59,871 bases of DNA, taken from an uncultured Nitrospira sp. Lineage in GTDB: Bacteria > Nitrospirota > Nitrospiria > Nitrospirales > Nitrospiraceae. Made by a program: the position numbers and the translations under genes. The stretch is taken from positions 1-59,871 of the forward strand of contig CABVRZ010000027.1 of assembly GCA_902500775.1 (NCBI GenBank). The letters run 5' to 3'. The notes beneath the pieces are model-generated. The model ran no database searches, was not told the origin of the DNA, and saw only the letters and a program-made list of their open reading frames with translations. Position 1 is the stretch's first letter. Every line of letters begins with the position of its first letter. Positions 7,446 through 14,907 of this stretch are shown here, one piece after another.

Positions 7446-8399
7446 CTACACGTGATTCCGCAACATCAGTTCCTTGGGATGCGGATTGAGATACACCTGG
7501 TCACGGATGTAGCTCAGGTCGAAGACATGGACATAGTGCTTCATCAGTGTCAGCGGAACGATTAAGGGAGTCAGCCCTCGATGATAATCGCTGATCACGC
7601 CCAACAGCTCGGCCTTTTCACGTGAGTCCATTCGCTTCTTGAAGTGGCCCACGATATGTTGCAAGACATTCACGTGTTTCGAGACTGTCGCTCTCACGGC
7701 CAGTGTCTTCATGAAAAGATCTGCATACTTCACCGTCAGGTCCTTGGGACGATAGCATTCGGCCTGAGCGACGAGCTGTCCCAGCGTCTTGTACTGTTGT
7801 GGACTATGGGACAACAGCAAGTACTTATGGATGGTGTGAAAGCGAATGAGCTCTTGTCTGTTGAGCCCATTCTGTAGCAAGTCCTGCAGCCGACGATAGC
7901 AAAACACCCGTTCGATGAAATTCTCGCGAAGTGACGGGTCACAGAGTCGGCCTTCCTCTTCAACGGGAATGAGAGGGAACTCGTTTCGAAAGGCCTTTGC
8001 AAAGATTCCGGACGCGCTGTGACTAGGCATTCCCTGAGCCGTATACACGCGCACCCGTTCGAGTCCACAACTGGGGGAGCCTCTCTTGAAGACAAATCCT
8101 GACAGGTTCAATTTGCCGAGTGAGTCGAGACGCTCCTCAATCGTGGTCTCCATCGCTAGCGTGTGATCGTCCTTGCTCGTAACCGTCATGAGCCTCGGGT
8201 GCCGCGGATTCCCGACAAGCCGCATGGCTTCCCGAGGGACACCCAATCCCGCCTCGACCTCAGGACAGACTGACACCCATTCGACGTAGCAGCCCAATAC
8301 ATCGGTCAAGAAACGGTCCTGCTTATGTCCTCCGTCAAAGCGGATTTCATCACCAAGAAGACAGCGGCTGATACCAAGGCGAAGCAGGGAGCTTGTCAT
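7446..8399 (-). CDS. DUF523-DUF1722 (YbgA-like) protein
   Basis: 317 residues from the ATG at 8399, whose ATGA overlaps the photolyase stop. The N-terminal half (about 5-150) is DUF523: ISRCLLGDEIRFDGGHK, CPEVEAGLGVPRE, and FKRGSPSCGLERV with conserved cysteines. The C-terminal half (about 195-305) is DUF1722: FHTIHKYLLLSHSPQQYKTLG. This fusion is a frequent partner of photolyase (as in E. coli ybgA-phr) and of LitR-type regulators. Its biochemical role is not established. The overlapping start shows translational coupling with the photolyase. Confidence 0.9.
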   Translation of the reverse strand: MTSSLLRLGISRCLLGDEIRFDGGHKQDRFLTDVLGCYVEWVSVCPEVEAGLGVPREAMRLVGNPRHPRLMTVTSKDDHTLAMETTIEERLDSLGKLNLSGFVFKRGSPSCGLERVRVYTAQGMPSHSASGIFAKAFRNEFPLIPVEEEGRLCDPSLRENFIERVFCYRRLQDLLQNGLNRQELIRFHTIHKYLLLSHSPQQYKTLGQLVAQAECYRPKDLTVKYADLFMKTLAVRATVSKHVNVLQHIVGHFKKRMDSREKAELLGVISDYHRGLTPLIVPLTLMKHYVHVFDLSYIRDQVYLNPHPKELMLRNHV

Positions 8400-9841
8400 C
8401 TTGTTGCCTCTTGCTGTCCGAGATTGAGATATTCCTGACGCGCAAGTTGATGATCCACCACCGGTGACGGATAATTGATCCCGATTCTGCAATGCGCCTG
8501 TTCTTGCTCCTCAGGGGTCATGAGATGTGGCTCATGGATCCTTCTTGACGAAACAGAAACAAGTTCAGGAACATACTGACGAATGTAGACCCCATCCGGA
8601 TCAAACTTCCTGCTCTGAAGCGCAGGATTGAAAATCCGATAGCCCGGCATGCTATCTGTTCCGGTTGACGCACACCACTGCCAATTCCCGTTATTGGCCG
8701 CCAGATCTGCATCGAGCAGGTGACGCATGAAGTACTGCTCACCACTCTGCCAGTCGATCCGGAGATCTTTAATGAGAAAGGACGCCACGATCATGCGGAC
8801 GCGGTTGTGCATCCATCCTGTCTGATTGAGCTGCCGCATCCCAGCATCCACGATGGGATACCCCGTATTCCCATCGCACCATGCTCGAAAGAGTCGATCC
8901 CGTTCCGGGCCAGGATCTCGTGATGGCGGCACAGACGTATTTCGGAACGGTCCGTCAACGACATGCGGAAATGCCGCTAAGACTTGCTGAAAGAATTCAC
9001 GCCAAATCAATTCATCGATCCAAGTGAGGACATCAGTCCGAGAGACGGGTCCTGTGTGCGACAGACTTTCCAACGCCGCATGCACAGCGATCTTCGAGGA
9101 CAGGGTCCCGAAACGAAGATGAGGGGACAACTTGGAGCTCCCTTCACTCGCAGGACGATTCCGACCATCGGCATACCGGTGGATGGGGCCTTCGACAAAC
9201 CAACGCAATTGTTCGTGGGCACAACGCTCTCCCGGTGTAATCCAGGGAACGAGGTGCTCGTAGCCCAGCTCATTGGCTGTTGGAAGCGGCACAGATGACA
9301 GCCTGACAGCTTTCCTTGTGATCATTGAGGGATGTCGGACGGCATGGACTGTCGGTTTGATCGCATGCCACCTGGCCCACCAGCGAGCACGATACGCGCT
9401 ATAGCGCTGCAACGGTTCTCCCGTGGCGCCCCGCACTTCCTCTGCCTCAAACACCACGTGGTCTTTGTAGGTCTTGGTGGCTATACCTTCCCGAGCCAAT
9501 CGATTCTGCATCGCCTGATCTCGCATGAGTGCACGCGGCTCATAATCTCGGTTCCAATACACAACATCGGCTTCCCATTCGAGAGCCGCTCGTAACACTT
9601 CATCAACTTGGAACCCACGCCGCCACTGCATTGCCAGTCCCAGCTCCGCAAGGGATGATTGGAGCTCCTCCAAACATCCCAGCATGAAGTTCACACAGGC
9701 AGCCCCGAACCCATGCGATTGCAGCAAGGGCTCATCGAACACGAATAGTGGAATGACCTCGTCACATTCCTCACAGGCCGCGGCGAACGCCGGTTGGTCG
9801 TCGAGGCGAAGGTCTCTTCTGAACCAGACGATCCCACGCAT
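8396..9841 (-). CDS. phrB: Deoxyribodipyrimidine photolyase (class I)
   Basis: Uses blue light and FADH to split cyclobutane pyrimidine dimers in DNA. The 481-residue length is typical. The N-terminal antenna domain opens GIVWFRRDLRLDDQPAF. The FAD domain has WIDELIWREFF, the signature WMHNRVRMIVASFLIKDL, and the cofactor loop DADLAANNGNWQWCASTG, which contains a tryptophan of the electron-transfer path. It is translationally coupled to the DUF523-DUF1722 gene. The arrangement resembles known light-inducible repair operons. Confidence 0.95.
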   Translation of the reverse strand: MRGIVWFRRDLRLDDQPAFAAACEECDEVIPLFVFDEPLLQSHGFGAACVNFMLGCLEELQSSLAELGLAMQWRRGFQVDEVLRAALEWEADVVYWNRDYEPRALMRDQAMQNRLAREGIATKTYKDHVVFEAEEVRGATGEPLQRYSAYRARWWARWHAIKPTVHAVRHPSMITRKAVRLSSVPLPTANELGYEHLVPWITPGERCAHEQLRWFVEGPIHRYADGRNRPASEGSSKLSPHLRFGTLSSKIAVHAALESLSHTGPVSRTDVLTWIDELIWREFFQQVLAAFPHVVDGPFRNTSVPPSRDPGPERDRLFRAWCDGNTGYPIVDAGMRQLNQTGWMHNRVRMIVASFLIKDLRIDWQSGEQYFMRHLLDADLAANNGNWQWCASTGTDSMPGYRIFNPALQSRKFDPDGVYIRQYVPELVSVSSRRIHEPHLMTPEEQEQAHCRIGINYPSPVVDHQLARQEYLNLGQQEATR

Positions 9842-9865
9842 CTGTTGCCCCTTTACTATGACTGT

Positions 9866-10315
9866 TTATCGTCCCGCGCTTCCATGCGATCCGGCTGGTC
9901 CTTTTGGCAGTTTGTCGCCGGCCGCACGTGTGACGGCTAACTCGCGAAGTCCGTTCTCCCCCTTAACTCCTAACTTCACGACGGTTCCCACGTCACCTCG
10001 GATCATGTGGACCACCTGCTCATAGCTCTTTCCCGTCACAGCAGTGCCATCGACACTCACAACCTCATCTCCATGTTGTAGTCCAGCCTGATGGGCAGGT
10101 CCCTCCGGATGGACCATACCGACATAGAGGACGGCTGGATCGCCGACATGCTCAGCTCCAATCTGGAGGGAAATACCAATGACACCATGAGGAAGCTTGA
10201 TATCGCTTCCATGCCCATAAGGAGCCTGACCCGTGTGTTGCTCAGCCATAGCCGAGCTGGCAACGAGAAGGCCCATGATCAGTGCTGTCGCAATAGGGAC
10301 ACCGAACATTCTCAT
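9866..10315 (-). CDS. Exported PDZ-domain protein
   Basis: 149 residues with a signal peptide (about 1-24, ending SSAMAEQ) and a single PDZ domain over about 40-130. The peptide-binding loop region is IGISLQIG, then PEGPAHQAGLQHGDEVVSVDGTAV. No protease domain is attached, so it is probably a periplasmic adaptor or scaffold. A clear GGAGGT precedes the ATG. It follows the 31-residue membrane peptide gene by 18 bases and precedes photolyase by 24. Confidence 0.85.
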   Translation of the reverse strand: MRMFGVPIATALIMGLLVASSAMAEQHTGQAPYGHGSDIKLPHGVIGISLQIGAEHVGDPAVLYVGMVHPEGPAHQAGLQHGDEVVSVDGTAVTGKSYEQVVHMIRGDVGTVVKLGVKGENGLRELAVTRAAGDKLPKGPAGSHGSAGR

Positions 10316-10333
10316 GACCGTACCTCCTGTGAG

Positions 10334-10429
10334 CTACAAAGAAACGACCAATCCGAGTAAGCAGAGTGTCGCCACCACTAAACATCCCGTCATCAATCCT
10401 GTCACAACGCAGATGGCACAAGCTCTCAT
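10334..10429 (-). CDS. 31-residue hydrophobic membrane peptide
   Basis: A short frame starting MRACAICVVTGLMTG and ending LGLVVSL, almost entirely one membrane helix with four cysteines. It is supported by a near-perfect ribosome site (AAGGAGGTGGG) six to twelve bases before the ATG. It is directly upstream of the PDZ gene and downstream of the epimerase gene. The sequence CCCAC-AAGGAG-GTGGG could fold with the ribosome site in the loop, which may modulate translation. The function is unknown and gene status rests on the ribosome site and composition. Confidence 0.55.
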   Translation of the reverse strand: MRACAICVVTGLMTGCLVVATLCLLGLVVSL

Positions 10430-10506
10430 CAGCCCACCTCCTTGTGGGTGGCATCAGAGGATCTCTCCTCATATAGCGCTCCTGCGCCATAATTTTCGGC
10501 CGTCGA

Positions 10507-11445
10507 TCATGTCATATGCTCCACGGCTATCGGCCTCCTGAGGACGGCTCGCAATGCTGATTCCAACGTCGGATAATGAAACATGTAGCCTCCCGTCATA
10601 GCTTTTGTCGGCATCACCCGCTGGCCGGTTGTCATCAATGTGCCCAACTCACCGAGTAGCAGATTCAACGCAAACGTCGGAACGGGAAGCCAAGAAGGCC
10701 GGTGAAGCACCCGCCCAAGAACTTCACAAAACGTCTTCATCCTCACTGGTTCTGGAGCCACGGCATTGACCGGGCCAGAAACCGTCGGTGTACTGAGAGC
10801 CCACTGGATCAGACCGATGTGATCATCTCGATGAATCCAGGAAACCCACTGGCTTCCCGGCATGATGGGACCGCCGGCAAAGAATCGAAACGGCAACAGC
10901 ATCTTGGGCAACGCCCCACCGTCTTGTTCCAGGACCATTCCAGTGCGTAGTGTGATGACCCGCGCCCCAAACTCCGCAGCCCGAAGGGCCTCTGATTCCC
11001 ATGCAAGGCACAAATCGGCCAAGAAACCCTCACCCCGCGCCGCCCCTTCATTCAGAACACGATCGCCGCTGGCGCCGTAATATCCGATGCCGGACGCGTT
11101 GATGAACGTGACCGGGTTTGAGGACCAGCGTGAGAGGGCCCGAACTAACAAACGGGTAGTGAGGACTCGACTATCGGTGATAAATTGCTTGCGTGCGTGT
11201 GTCCAACGTGCGTCGGCTATCGAAGCCCCAGCCAAATTAATGACGGCATCCGCGGCTCCTAGGACTTGCTCCCAGGGGCCGGAGTCCCGCATGTTCCATT
11301 CGACTGCTTGAATCGGCAGCTCCGGCCGATGCTGGACCTGACCCGTCTGCCTGGTCAAAACCGTAATCTGATGGCCTCTCTGGATGAGGGAGGCGCACAG
11401 CGCTCGACCAATGAATCCTGTCCCTCCAGCGATGACGATTTTCAT
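10507..11445 (-). CDS. TIGR01777-family NAD(P)-dependent epimerase (YfcH/SDR39U1-like)
   Basis: 312 residues starting MKIVIAGGTGFIGRAL, chosen because GAAGGATAG precedes this ATG. The N-terminal Rossmann motif GGTGFIG binds NAD(P). A short-chain dehydrogenase active-site region (NASGIGYYG) is followed by a C-terminal DUF1731-like part ending FHYPTLESALRAVL. The substrate of this family is not established. Members often sit in light-response clusters with photolyase and FAD oxidoreductases, as here. Confidence 0.88.
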   Translation of the reverse strand: MKIVIAGGTGFIGRALCASLIQRGHQITVLTRQTGQVQHRPELPIQAVEWNMRDSGPWEQVLGAADAVINLAGASIADARWTHARKQFITDSRVLTTRLLVRALSRWSSNPVTFINASGIGYYGASGDRVLNEGAARGEGFLADLCLAWESEALRAAEFGARVITLRTGMVLEQDGGALPKMLLPFRFFAGGPIMPGSQWVSWIHRDDHIGLIQWALSTPTVSGPVNAVAPEPVRMKTFCEVLGRVLHRPSWLPVPTFALNLLLGELGTLMTTGQRVMPTKAMTGGYMFHYPTLESALRAVLRRPIAVEHMT

Positions 11446-11526
11446 AAGTCTATCCTTCGACAATACTCTCACTCAACATCGTCGGCATCTCAGGTATGAG
11501 TGTGACCAATCAGATCCCTGGTCGCC

Positions 11527-11826
11527 TTAATTACCTGTACCGGGTCTCTTGTGACCCACTTGTCGTGCAAACTTCCGCTTCTTCGGCCCATAAACGGAGT
11601 GGGGTAATGGCTTCAGCCGATTCGCCAGCACCAGCTGATCGATGAATTCTCCACAATTCGTGCACCGTAACCCCTTGAAGATAACTCCACCTGCATCGCT
11701 CTTCAAATCTGCACAGTGCGCGATAACCATCAACCCTCCGCACCGCATGCAAGGATTCTGTCTTGTCGGATGAGGCAGAGCGGATACATTGTATGGTCTC
11801 CCAGTATTTGCCATGGGAATCCCCAT
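11527..11826 (-). CDS. Small zinc-ribbon protein
   Basis: 99 residues with two CxxC pairs (CMRCGG near 26 and CTNCGE near 54) expected to hold one zinc, and a basic C-terminal tail ending RQVGHKRPG. A second frame over the same bases lacks conserved features and I discard it. No clear ribosome site is present at the ATG at 11826, and an internal start (MANTG) is possible. It follows a 42-residue membrane peptide in the same direction. Function unknown. Confidence 0.65.
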   Translation of the reverse strand: MGIPMANTGRPYNVSALPHPTRQNPCMRCGGLMVIAHCADLKSDAGGVIFKGLRCTNCGEFIDQLVLANRLKPLPHSVYGPKKRKFARQVGHKRPGTGN

Positions 11827-11853
11827 TACTGATGAACAAGCAATCAGCCATTT

Positions 11854-11982
11854 TTACTTCAGAGTGGACCGTTTATCTTTTGTCCGCCTCGTTACAGCCA
11901 CGTTCACGGTCTGAAAGAGTCCAGCCACCAGTGCACAGGTCAGGAATCCCGTCGCAAGCAAAAAGACCATGCTCATATCCAT
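11854..11982 (-). CDS. 42-residue membrane peptide
   Basis: Begins MDMSMVFLLATGFLTC with a single hydrophobic helix (about 4-30) and ends in a strongly basic tail, RRTKDKRSTLK, giving an N-out/C-in prediction. A strong ribosome site (AAAGGAGAG) precedes the ATG. It is the first gene of the long minus-strand run reaching to 3610. A possible promoter upstream has TTGGTG and TGTAAT about 18 bases apart near 12015-12045. The function is unknown. Confidence 0.55.
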   Translation of the reverse strand: MDMSMVFLLATGFLTCALVAGLFQTVNVAVTRRTKDKRSTLK

Positions 11983-12127
11983 GATTCTCTCCTTTCACCT
12001 CTCACAAATGGAAACTACCTATTACAACTACAATGCTTTTAGTTCACCAAGGAGACAGGCTCCTCCCTCACGAGGAGCACCTGCCCCCTTAGCGGGCGAC
12101 GCCGTGCGGAGTAGCAGCGCCACCTCA

Positions 12128-12163
12128 GCAAACATGAGCCGGCCACCACACCGGCTTGTTTGC
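12128..12163 (-). terminator. Long hairpin after the SUMF1-like operon
   Basis: GCAAACA plus GCCGG pair with CCGGC plus TGTTTGC around CCACCACA, with small bulges. It lies about 50 bases past the stop of the upstream minus-strand operon. There is no clear T-run on the minus side, so termination may be Rho-assisted. A second small hairpin (GCTCCTC/GAGGAGC) lies at 12059-12078. Confidence 0.45.
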
Positions 12164-12213
12164 TATATATTTCATGCTGGCACCATCCTTGATGTTCGAG
12201 TCATGCGCTCCAT

Positions 12214-13041
12214 TCACTGAAGACTCCGGGCACATCGAAATCCGGTCCCATGGGTCTGGAGGGCAAATCCGCCACGACCTCGCGCGACTGTCGTGATATC
12301 GGCCGCCGGGCTATGCCAAGAGCCGCCGCGGATAGAACGCACTACACCCTTCTTGTCCGGCCCTATCGGATTGTGCAGAGGGGCGCTCTTGTAGTACTCC
12401 GCGTCATACCAGTCCGCCACCCACTCCCTAGCATTGCCGGCCATGTCCTTGACGCCATACGGCGAGTCGCCGTCTGGCAGAGATCCCACCGGCTGAAGCG
12501 TCTTCTCCTCTTCCCATTCCCGATCAAAGTTCGAGCGCTTCGCGGTCGGTGGCTCATTACCCCAGGGGTAGAGACGGCCGTCGGTGCCGCGCGCCGCTTT
12601 TTCCCACTCCGCCTCGGTCGGCAGTCGCTTCTTGACCCAACTGCAATAGGCTTTCGCGTCGTACCAGGTTGTCTGCACCACCGGAAGCTGCTCAATGGTC
12701 TTTATCGATTGCAGGGGACCACTTCCGTAGGGATTAGGAGGAGGTCGATGCCCTGTTGCTTTCACGAACTCCATGTATCGTTGATTCGTGACTTCGACTT
12801 GATCGATCAAGAATGCATCAAGGTACACGGATCGTTGTGGCCGCTCATCGGTTCGCCCTTTTCCCTCTGTAGACCCCATCAAGAATTCTCCATCCGGGAT
12901 CGTGACCATCGGGACGAGGTCCCCTTCTTTCGACAAGGAGGACGCTTCGACAGCTAGCGACTGCACGAACACCAAGATCGCGGCAACTGCCGTCGTCATT
13001 TTGTTGAATCGTGTTGAGCTGCGCCAGAAACCTGTGATCAT
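12214..13041 (-). CDS. Exported SUMF1/FGE-like domain protein lacking the catalytic cysteine pair
   Basis: 275 residues: a signal or anchor segment (about 14-34), then a formylglycine-generating-enzyme-like fold. Landmarks are PDGEFLMGSTEG, LPTEAEWEKAARG, YPWGNEPP, DMAGNAREWVADWY, IRGGSWHSP and a closing GTGFRCARS. Only the second of the two cysteines used by true FGE is present, in GFRC. The position of the first is not cysteine, so sulfatase maturation is unlikely. Such domains also serve as binding modules. The ATGA overlap with the His-rich gene upstream indicates coupled translation. Confidence 0.85.
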   Translation of the reverse strand: MITGFWRSSTRFNKMTTAVAAILVFVQSLAVEASSLSKEGDLVPMVTIPDGEFLMGSTEGKGRTDERPQRSVYLDAFLIDQVEVTNQRYMEFVKATGHRPPPNPYGSGPLQSIKTIEQLPVVQTTWYDAKAYCSWVKKRLPTEAEWEKAARGTDGRLYPWGNEPPTAKRSNFDREWEEEKTLQPVGSLPDGDSPYGVKDMAGNAREWVADWYDAEYYKSAPLHNPIGPDKKGVVRSIRGGSWHSPAADITTVARGRGGFALQTHGTGFRCARSLQ

Positions 13042-13409
13042 TTCTTCGGCTCCTTGCTCCCCTCGATGGCGTGGGTCGTATGCAATCGAACTTGCTTGAT
13101 CAGGTACTGCACTTGGCCGGTGTGACCATGTTCGGCAGCCGCGTGAGCCTGAGTAATGAGGGTTCGCGCCTCATGCAAATGGTCCTCGATTTCGGCCTGC
13201 AAGCTAGGCGAGGCCACCGTGCCTCCTAGCGCCGCCCCGTGATAGACCTCCCAGGCATGATCCACATCGTGTTCGGCTTCATGCACGGCCCTCAGACTTT
13301 CCTGATGTTGGTGACCGGCGGATTCAAGAGGACCGGCCGTCGAAGGTGAGGACCCGAGCAGCGCAATGACAACTATCTCTCGAAAGAGCACGCTACGGTG
13401 CTTCATCAC
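13038..13409 (-). CDS. Periplasmic histidine-rich SmbP-like protein
   Basis: 123 residues with a signal peptide (about 1-25). The mature part is helical with histidines at regular spacing: GHQHQESLRAVHEAEHDVDHAWEVYH is one run (shown only in part by its motif H-x-H-x6-H), and HLHEARTLITQAHAAAEHGH another. This spacing recalls the small metal-binding protein SmbP of Nitrosomonas, which binds copper and other metals in the periplasm. It lies upstream of, and overlaps, a SUMF1-like gene. A metal-buffering role near copper-dependent AMO is inference. Confidence 0.65.
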   Translation of the reverse strand: MMKHRSVLFREIVVIALLGSSPSTAGPLESAGHQHQESLRAVHEAEHDVDHAWEVYHGAALGGTVASPSLQAEIEDHLHEARTLITQAHAAAEHGHTGQVQYLIKQVRLHTTHAIEGSKEPKK

Positions 13410-13471
13410 CGCACCTCCATCACGATCAATTCTGGAGTGAATGCAAACGTCACTCTGAGATAGATAGAAAC

Positions 13472-14440
13472 TTATCTCTTTTGCTTCATGGTCTTTCTAA
13501 TTAAATCCCGCGTTGCGAGATACTCCTTGTTATCTGCGTCTACGGCTAACGCTTTTTCGATAAATGCCAGAGCCTCGGCATTCTTTTCGGCTCCCATGGC
13601 AACGAGAGTCTGAATGAATGCATCTCGGCCCGCTTGAACGGCTTCATCAGGGGCAGTCCCTGCCGACTTTGCACAACGGAAGCCAAGACCAACTCCGTAT
13701 GAATTATTGTCCGGCTGATTCCAAAATCGGTGACTCGTATGGAGTGATGTTTCTGGGGCAAGCCAAGAGCCTCCCCTCAAAACCTTGACTGGCCCTTGAT
13801 TGGCAAAATTGTACCCTTGAGCAGCGCCCGTTGGATTCAGTGCAACACTCTGTTTGTAGTAGGAAGGTTCATACCAATCATCCACCCATTCGAACACGTT
13901 GCCGGCCATGTTATAGACACCATAACCACTCACTCCCTCCGGGTAAGAATCGACTGGCATTGTCCGGCCGACGTGTTGACCATAGTTGGCTCTTTTAGGA
14001 TCGATCGCGTGACCCCACGGATAGTGGTTGTCCCCTGCTGGTCCTTTTGCAGCCCGTTCCCATTCCGCCTCCGTCGGTAGTCGCTTTCCCTCCCACCTGC
14101 AGAATGCATGAGCGTCGGTCCAGCTCACGCCGACGACCGGCTGGGTCGCCTTACTCAGACGTGGATCGTCCCAATAGGCTGGGGCCGGATAACTCGCGGC
14201 CTTCATAAACTCTTTGTACCGAGCATTGGAAGCTTCATACTTGTCGATGAGATAGGCATCGAGGACGACCTGATGCTTGGCTTCATCCGCATGTTCGCTG
14301 CTTCCCATGGTGAACTCGCCCTTCGGGATGAGCACCATGTCCTTGTCGCCACCTGGTGGGTCAGCTGCTGCTACAAGCGAGACGACTCCCACTGTGATCG
14401 CTATGCCTACCACTAGTTGAGTAATCGTTTGACTCCGCAT
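13472..14440 (-). CDS. Exported SUMF1/FGE-like protein with a short C-terminal helical repeat
   Basis: 322 residues: a signal peptide (about 1-25), a SUMF1 fold (about 34-260) with LIPKGEFTMGSSE, LPTEAEWERAAKG, YPWGHAID, NMAGNVFEWVDDWY, LRGGSWLAP and GLGFRCAKS, then a helical tail (about 270-322) resembling one TPR-type pair. As in the neighbouring paralogue the first FGE catalytic cysteine is replaced; histidine falls near that spot in TSHRFWNQ. The start has AAGGAGGG. Its promoter is divergent from the light-regulator gene and overlaps the operator repeats, leaving a leader of about 370 bases. Confidence 0.85.
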   Translation of the reverse strand: MRSQTITQLVVGIAITVGVVSLVAAADPPGGDKDMVLIPKGEFTMGSSEHADEAKHQVVLDAYLIDKYEASNARYKEFMKAASYPAPAYWDDPRLSKATQPVVGVSWTDAHAFCRWEGKRLPTEAEWERAAKGPAGDNHYPWGHAIDPKRANYGQHVGRTMPVDSYPEGVSGYGVYNMAGNVFEWVDDWYEPSYYKQSVALNPTGAAQGYNFANQGPVKVLRGGSWLAPETSLHTSHRFWNQPDNNSYGVGLGFRCAKSAGTAPDEAVQAGRDAFIQTLVAMGAEKNAEALAFIEKALAVDADNKEYLATRDLIRKTMKQKR

Positions 14441-14790
14441 TTGTACCCTCCTTGGTTATGTCAATGCCCAAGCGATAGCGTGTTAGGCTGCGACCTGAGG
14501 CTTTATTCCAGAAACTGGTGTTTCCATTGATAGAAGCGAGTTTGAAACGAGCCCGATCTGTCGATTCCTCAATATGACCCCGTCAATGACATCACCACAC
14601 TGCACACCGCGTCTTGTGCCGCCGTCGAGCTTGCTTGCGACGCTTCATAGATCAATTGACACTTCTCCCATCATGAAGTCGCTACATCTCGTGCAGGTGT
14701 GTTGCGACGTGACTCGGGAACTCTGGAGTGCAACGGTGCGGCTGTTTCTACTCGTGCTTGTGATGATCATGAGGTCCTCAATACTCCAGA

Positions 14791-14885
14791 TGTCCAATGT
14801 ATGACTTATGTTATGTCCAATGTATAACCCTATATGTCCAATGTGTCAACTGTTAAATGTTGTAATATTTGACAAACATTGGACA
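14791..14885. promoter_or_regulatory. CarH/LitR-type operator array with 11-bp-phased repeats
   Basis: TGTCCAATGT occurs at 14791-14800, 14814-14823 and 14835-14844, and inverted (ACATTGGACA) at 14876-14885. Spacings of 23 and 21 bases are about two helical turns. Between the last two lie the looser units TGTCAA (14844-14849) and TTTGACAAA (14868-14876). Read on the minus strand, TGTCCAATGTT is followed directly by TGTCAAATATT, giving adjacent 11-bp units. CarH tetramers are known to bind tandem 11-bp units over their own promoter, and this array covers both divergent promoters here. Confidence 0.7.
14821..14849 (-). promoter_or_regulatory. Minus-strand promoter toward the SUMF1-like gene
   Basis: On the minus strand TTGACA (bases 14849-14844) is followed after exactly 17 bases by TATACA (14826-14821). 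Repeat units TGTCCAATGT lie in the spacer and over the -10 box, the positions expected for a repressor. The predicted transcript has a leader of about 370 bases (14441-14814) in which I see no convincing gene. A 41-codon minus frame starting near 14771 has a GAGG site but no recognisable protein character. Confidence 0.55.
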
Positions 14886-14897
14886 GTTATCTAAGTT
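14869..14897 (+). promoter_or_regulatory. Promoter of the CarH/LitR-like regulator gene
   Basis: A perfect -35 TTGACA (14869-14874) stands 17 bases before a weak -10 TAAGTT (14892-14897). The start point would be near 14904, only a few bases before the ATG at 14908, so the message may be nearly leaderless. No good ribosome site is seen. The inverted operator unit at 14876-14885 lies inside the spacer, which fits autorepression. Confidence 0.5.
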
Positions 14898-14907
14898 AGA
14901 AGTCGAT

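Noticed and set aside
11531-11851. Alternative 106-codon frame over the small zinc-ribbon gene
   Set aside because: It lacks the paired CxxC motifs and has a composition typical of an off-frame reading.
12250-12957. 235-codon plus-strand frame opposite the first SUMF1-like gene
   Set aside because: The minus-strand protein has recognisable SUMF1 motifs; this one has none.
12214-14440. Annotation of the SUMF1-like genes as sulfatase-activating enzymes
   Set aside because: The first catalytic cysteine is missing in both and no sulfatase gene is nearby.
14574-14804. Possible small plus-strand membrane protein (MKSLHLVQVCC... region) before the regulator gene
   Set aside because: It overlaps the operator repeats, lacks a ribosome site and has an uneven composition; more likely leader DNA.
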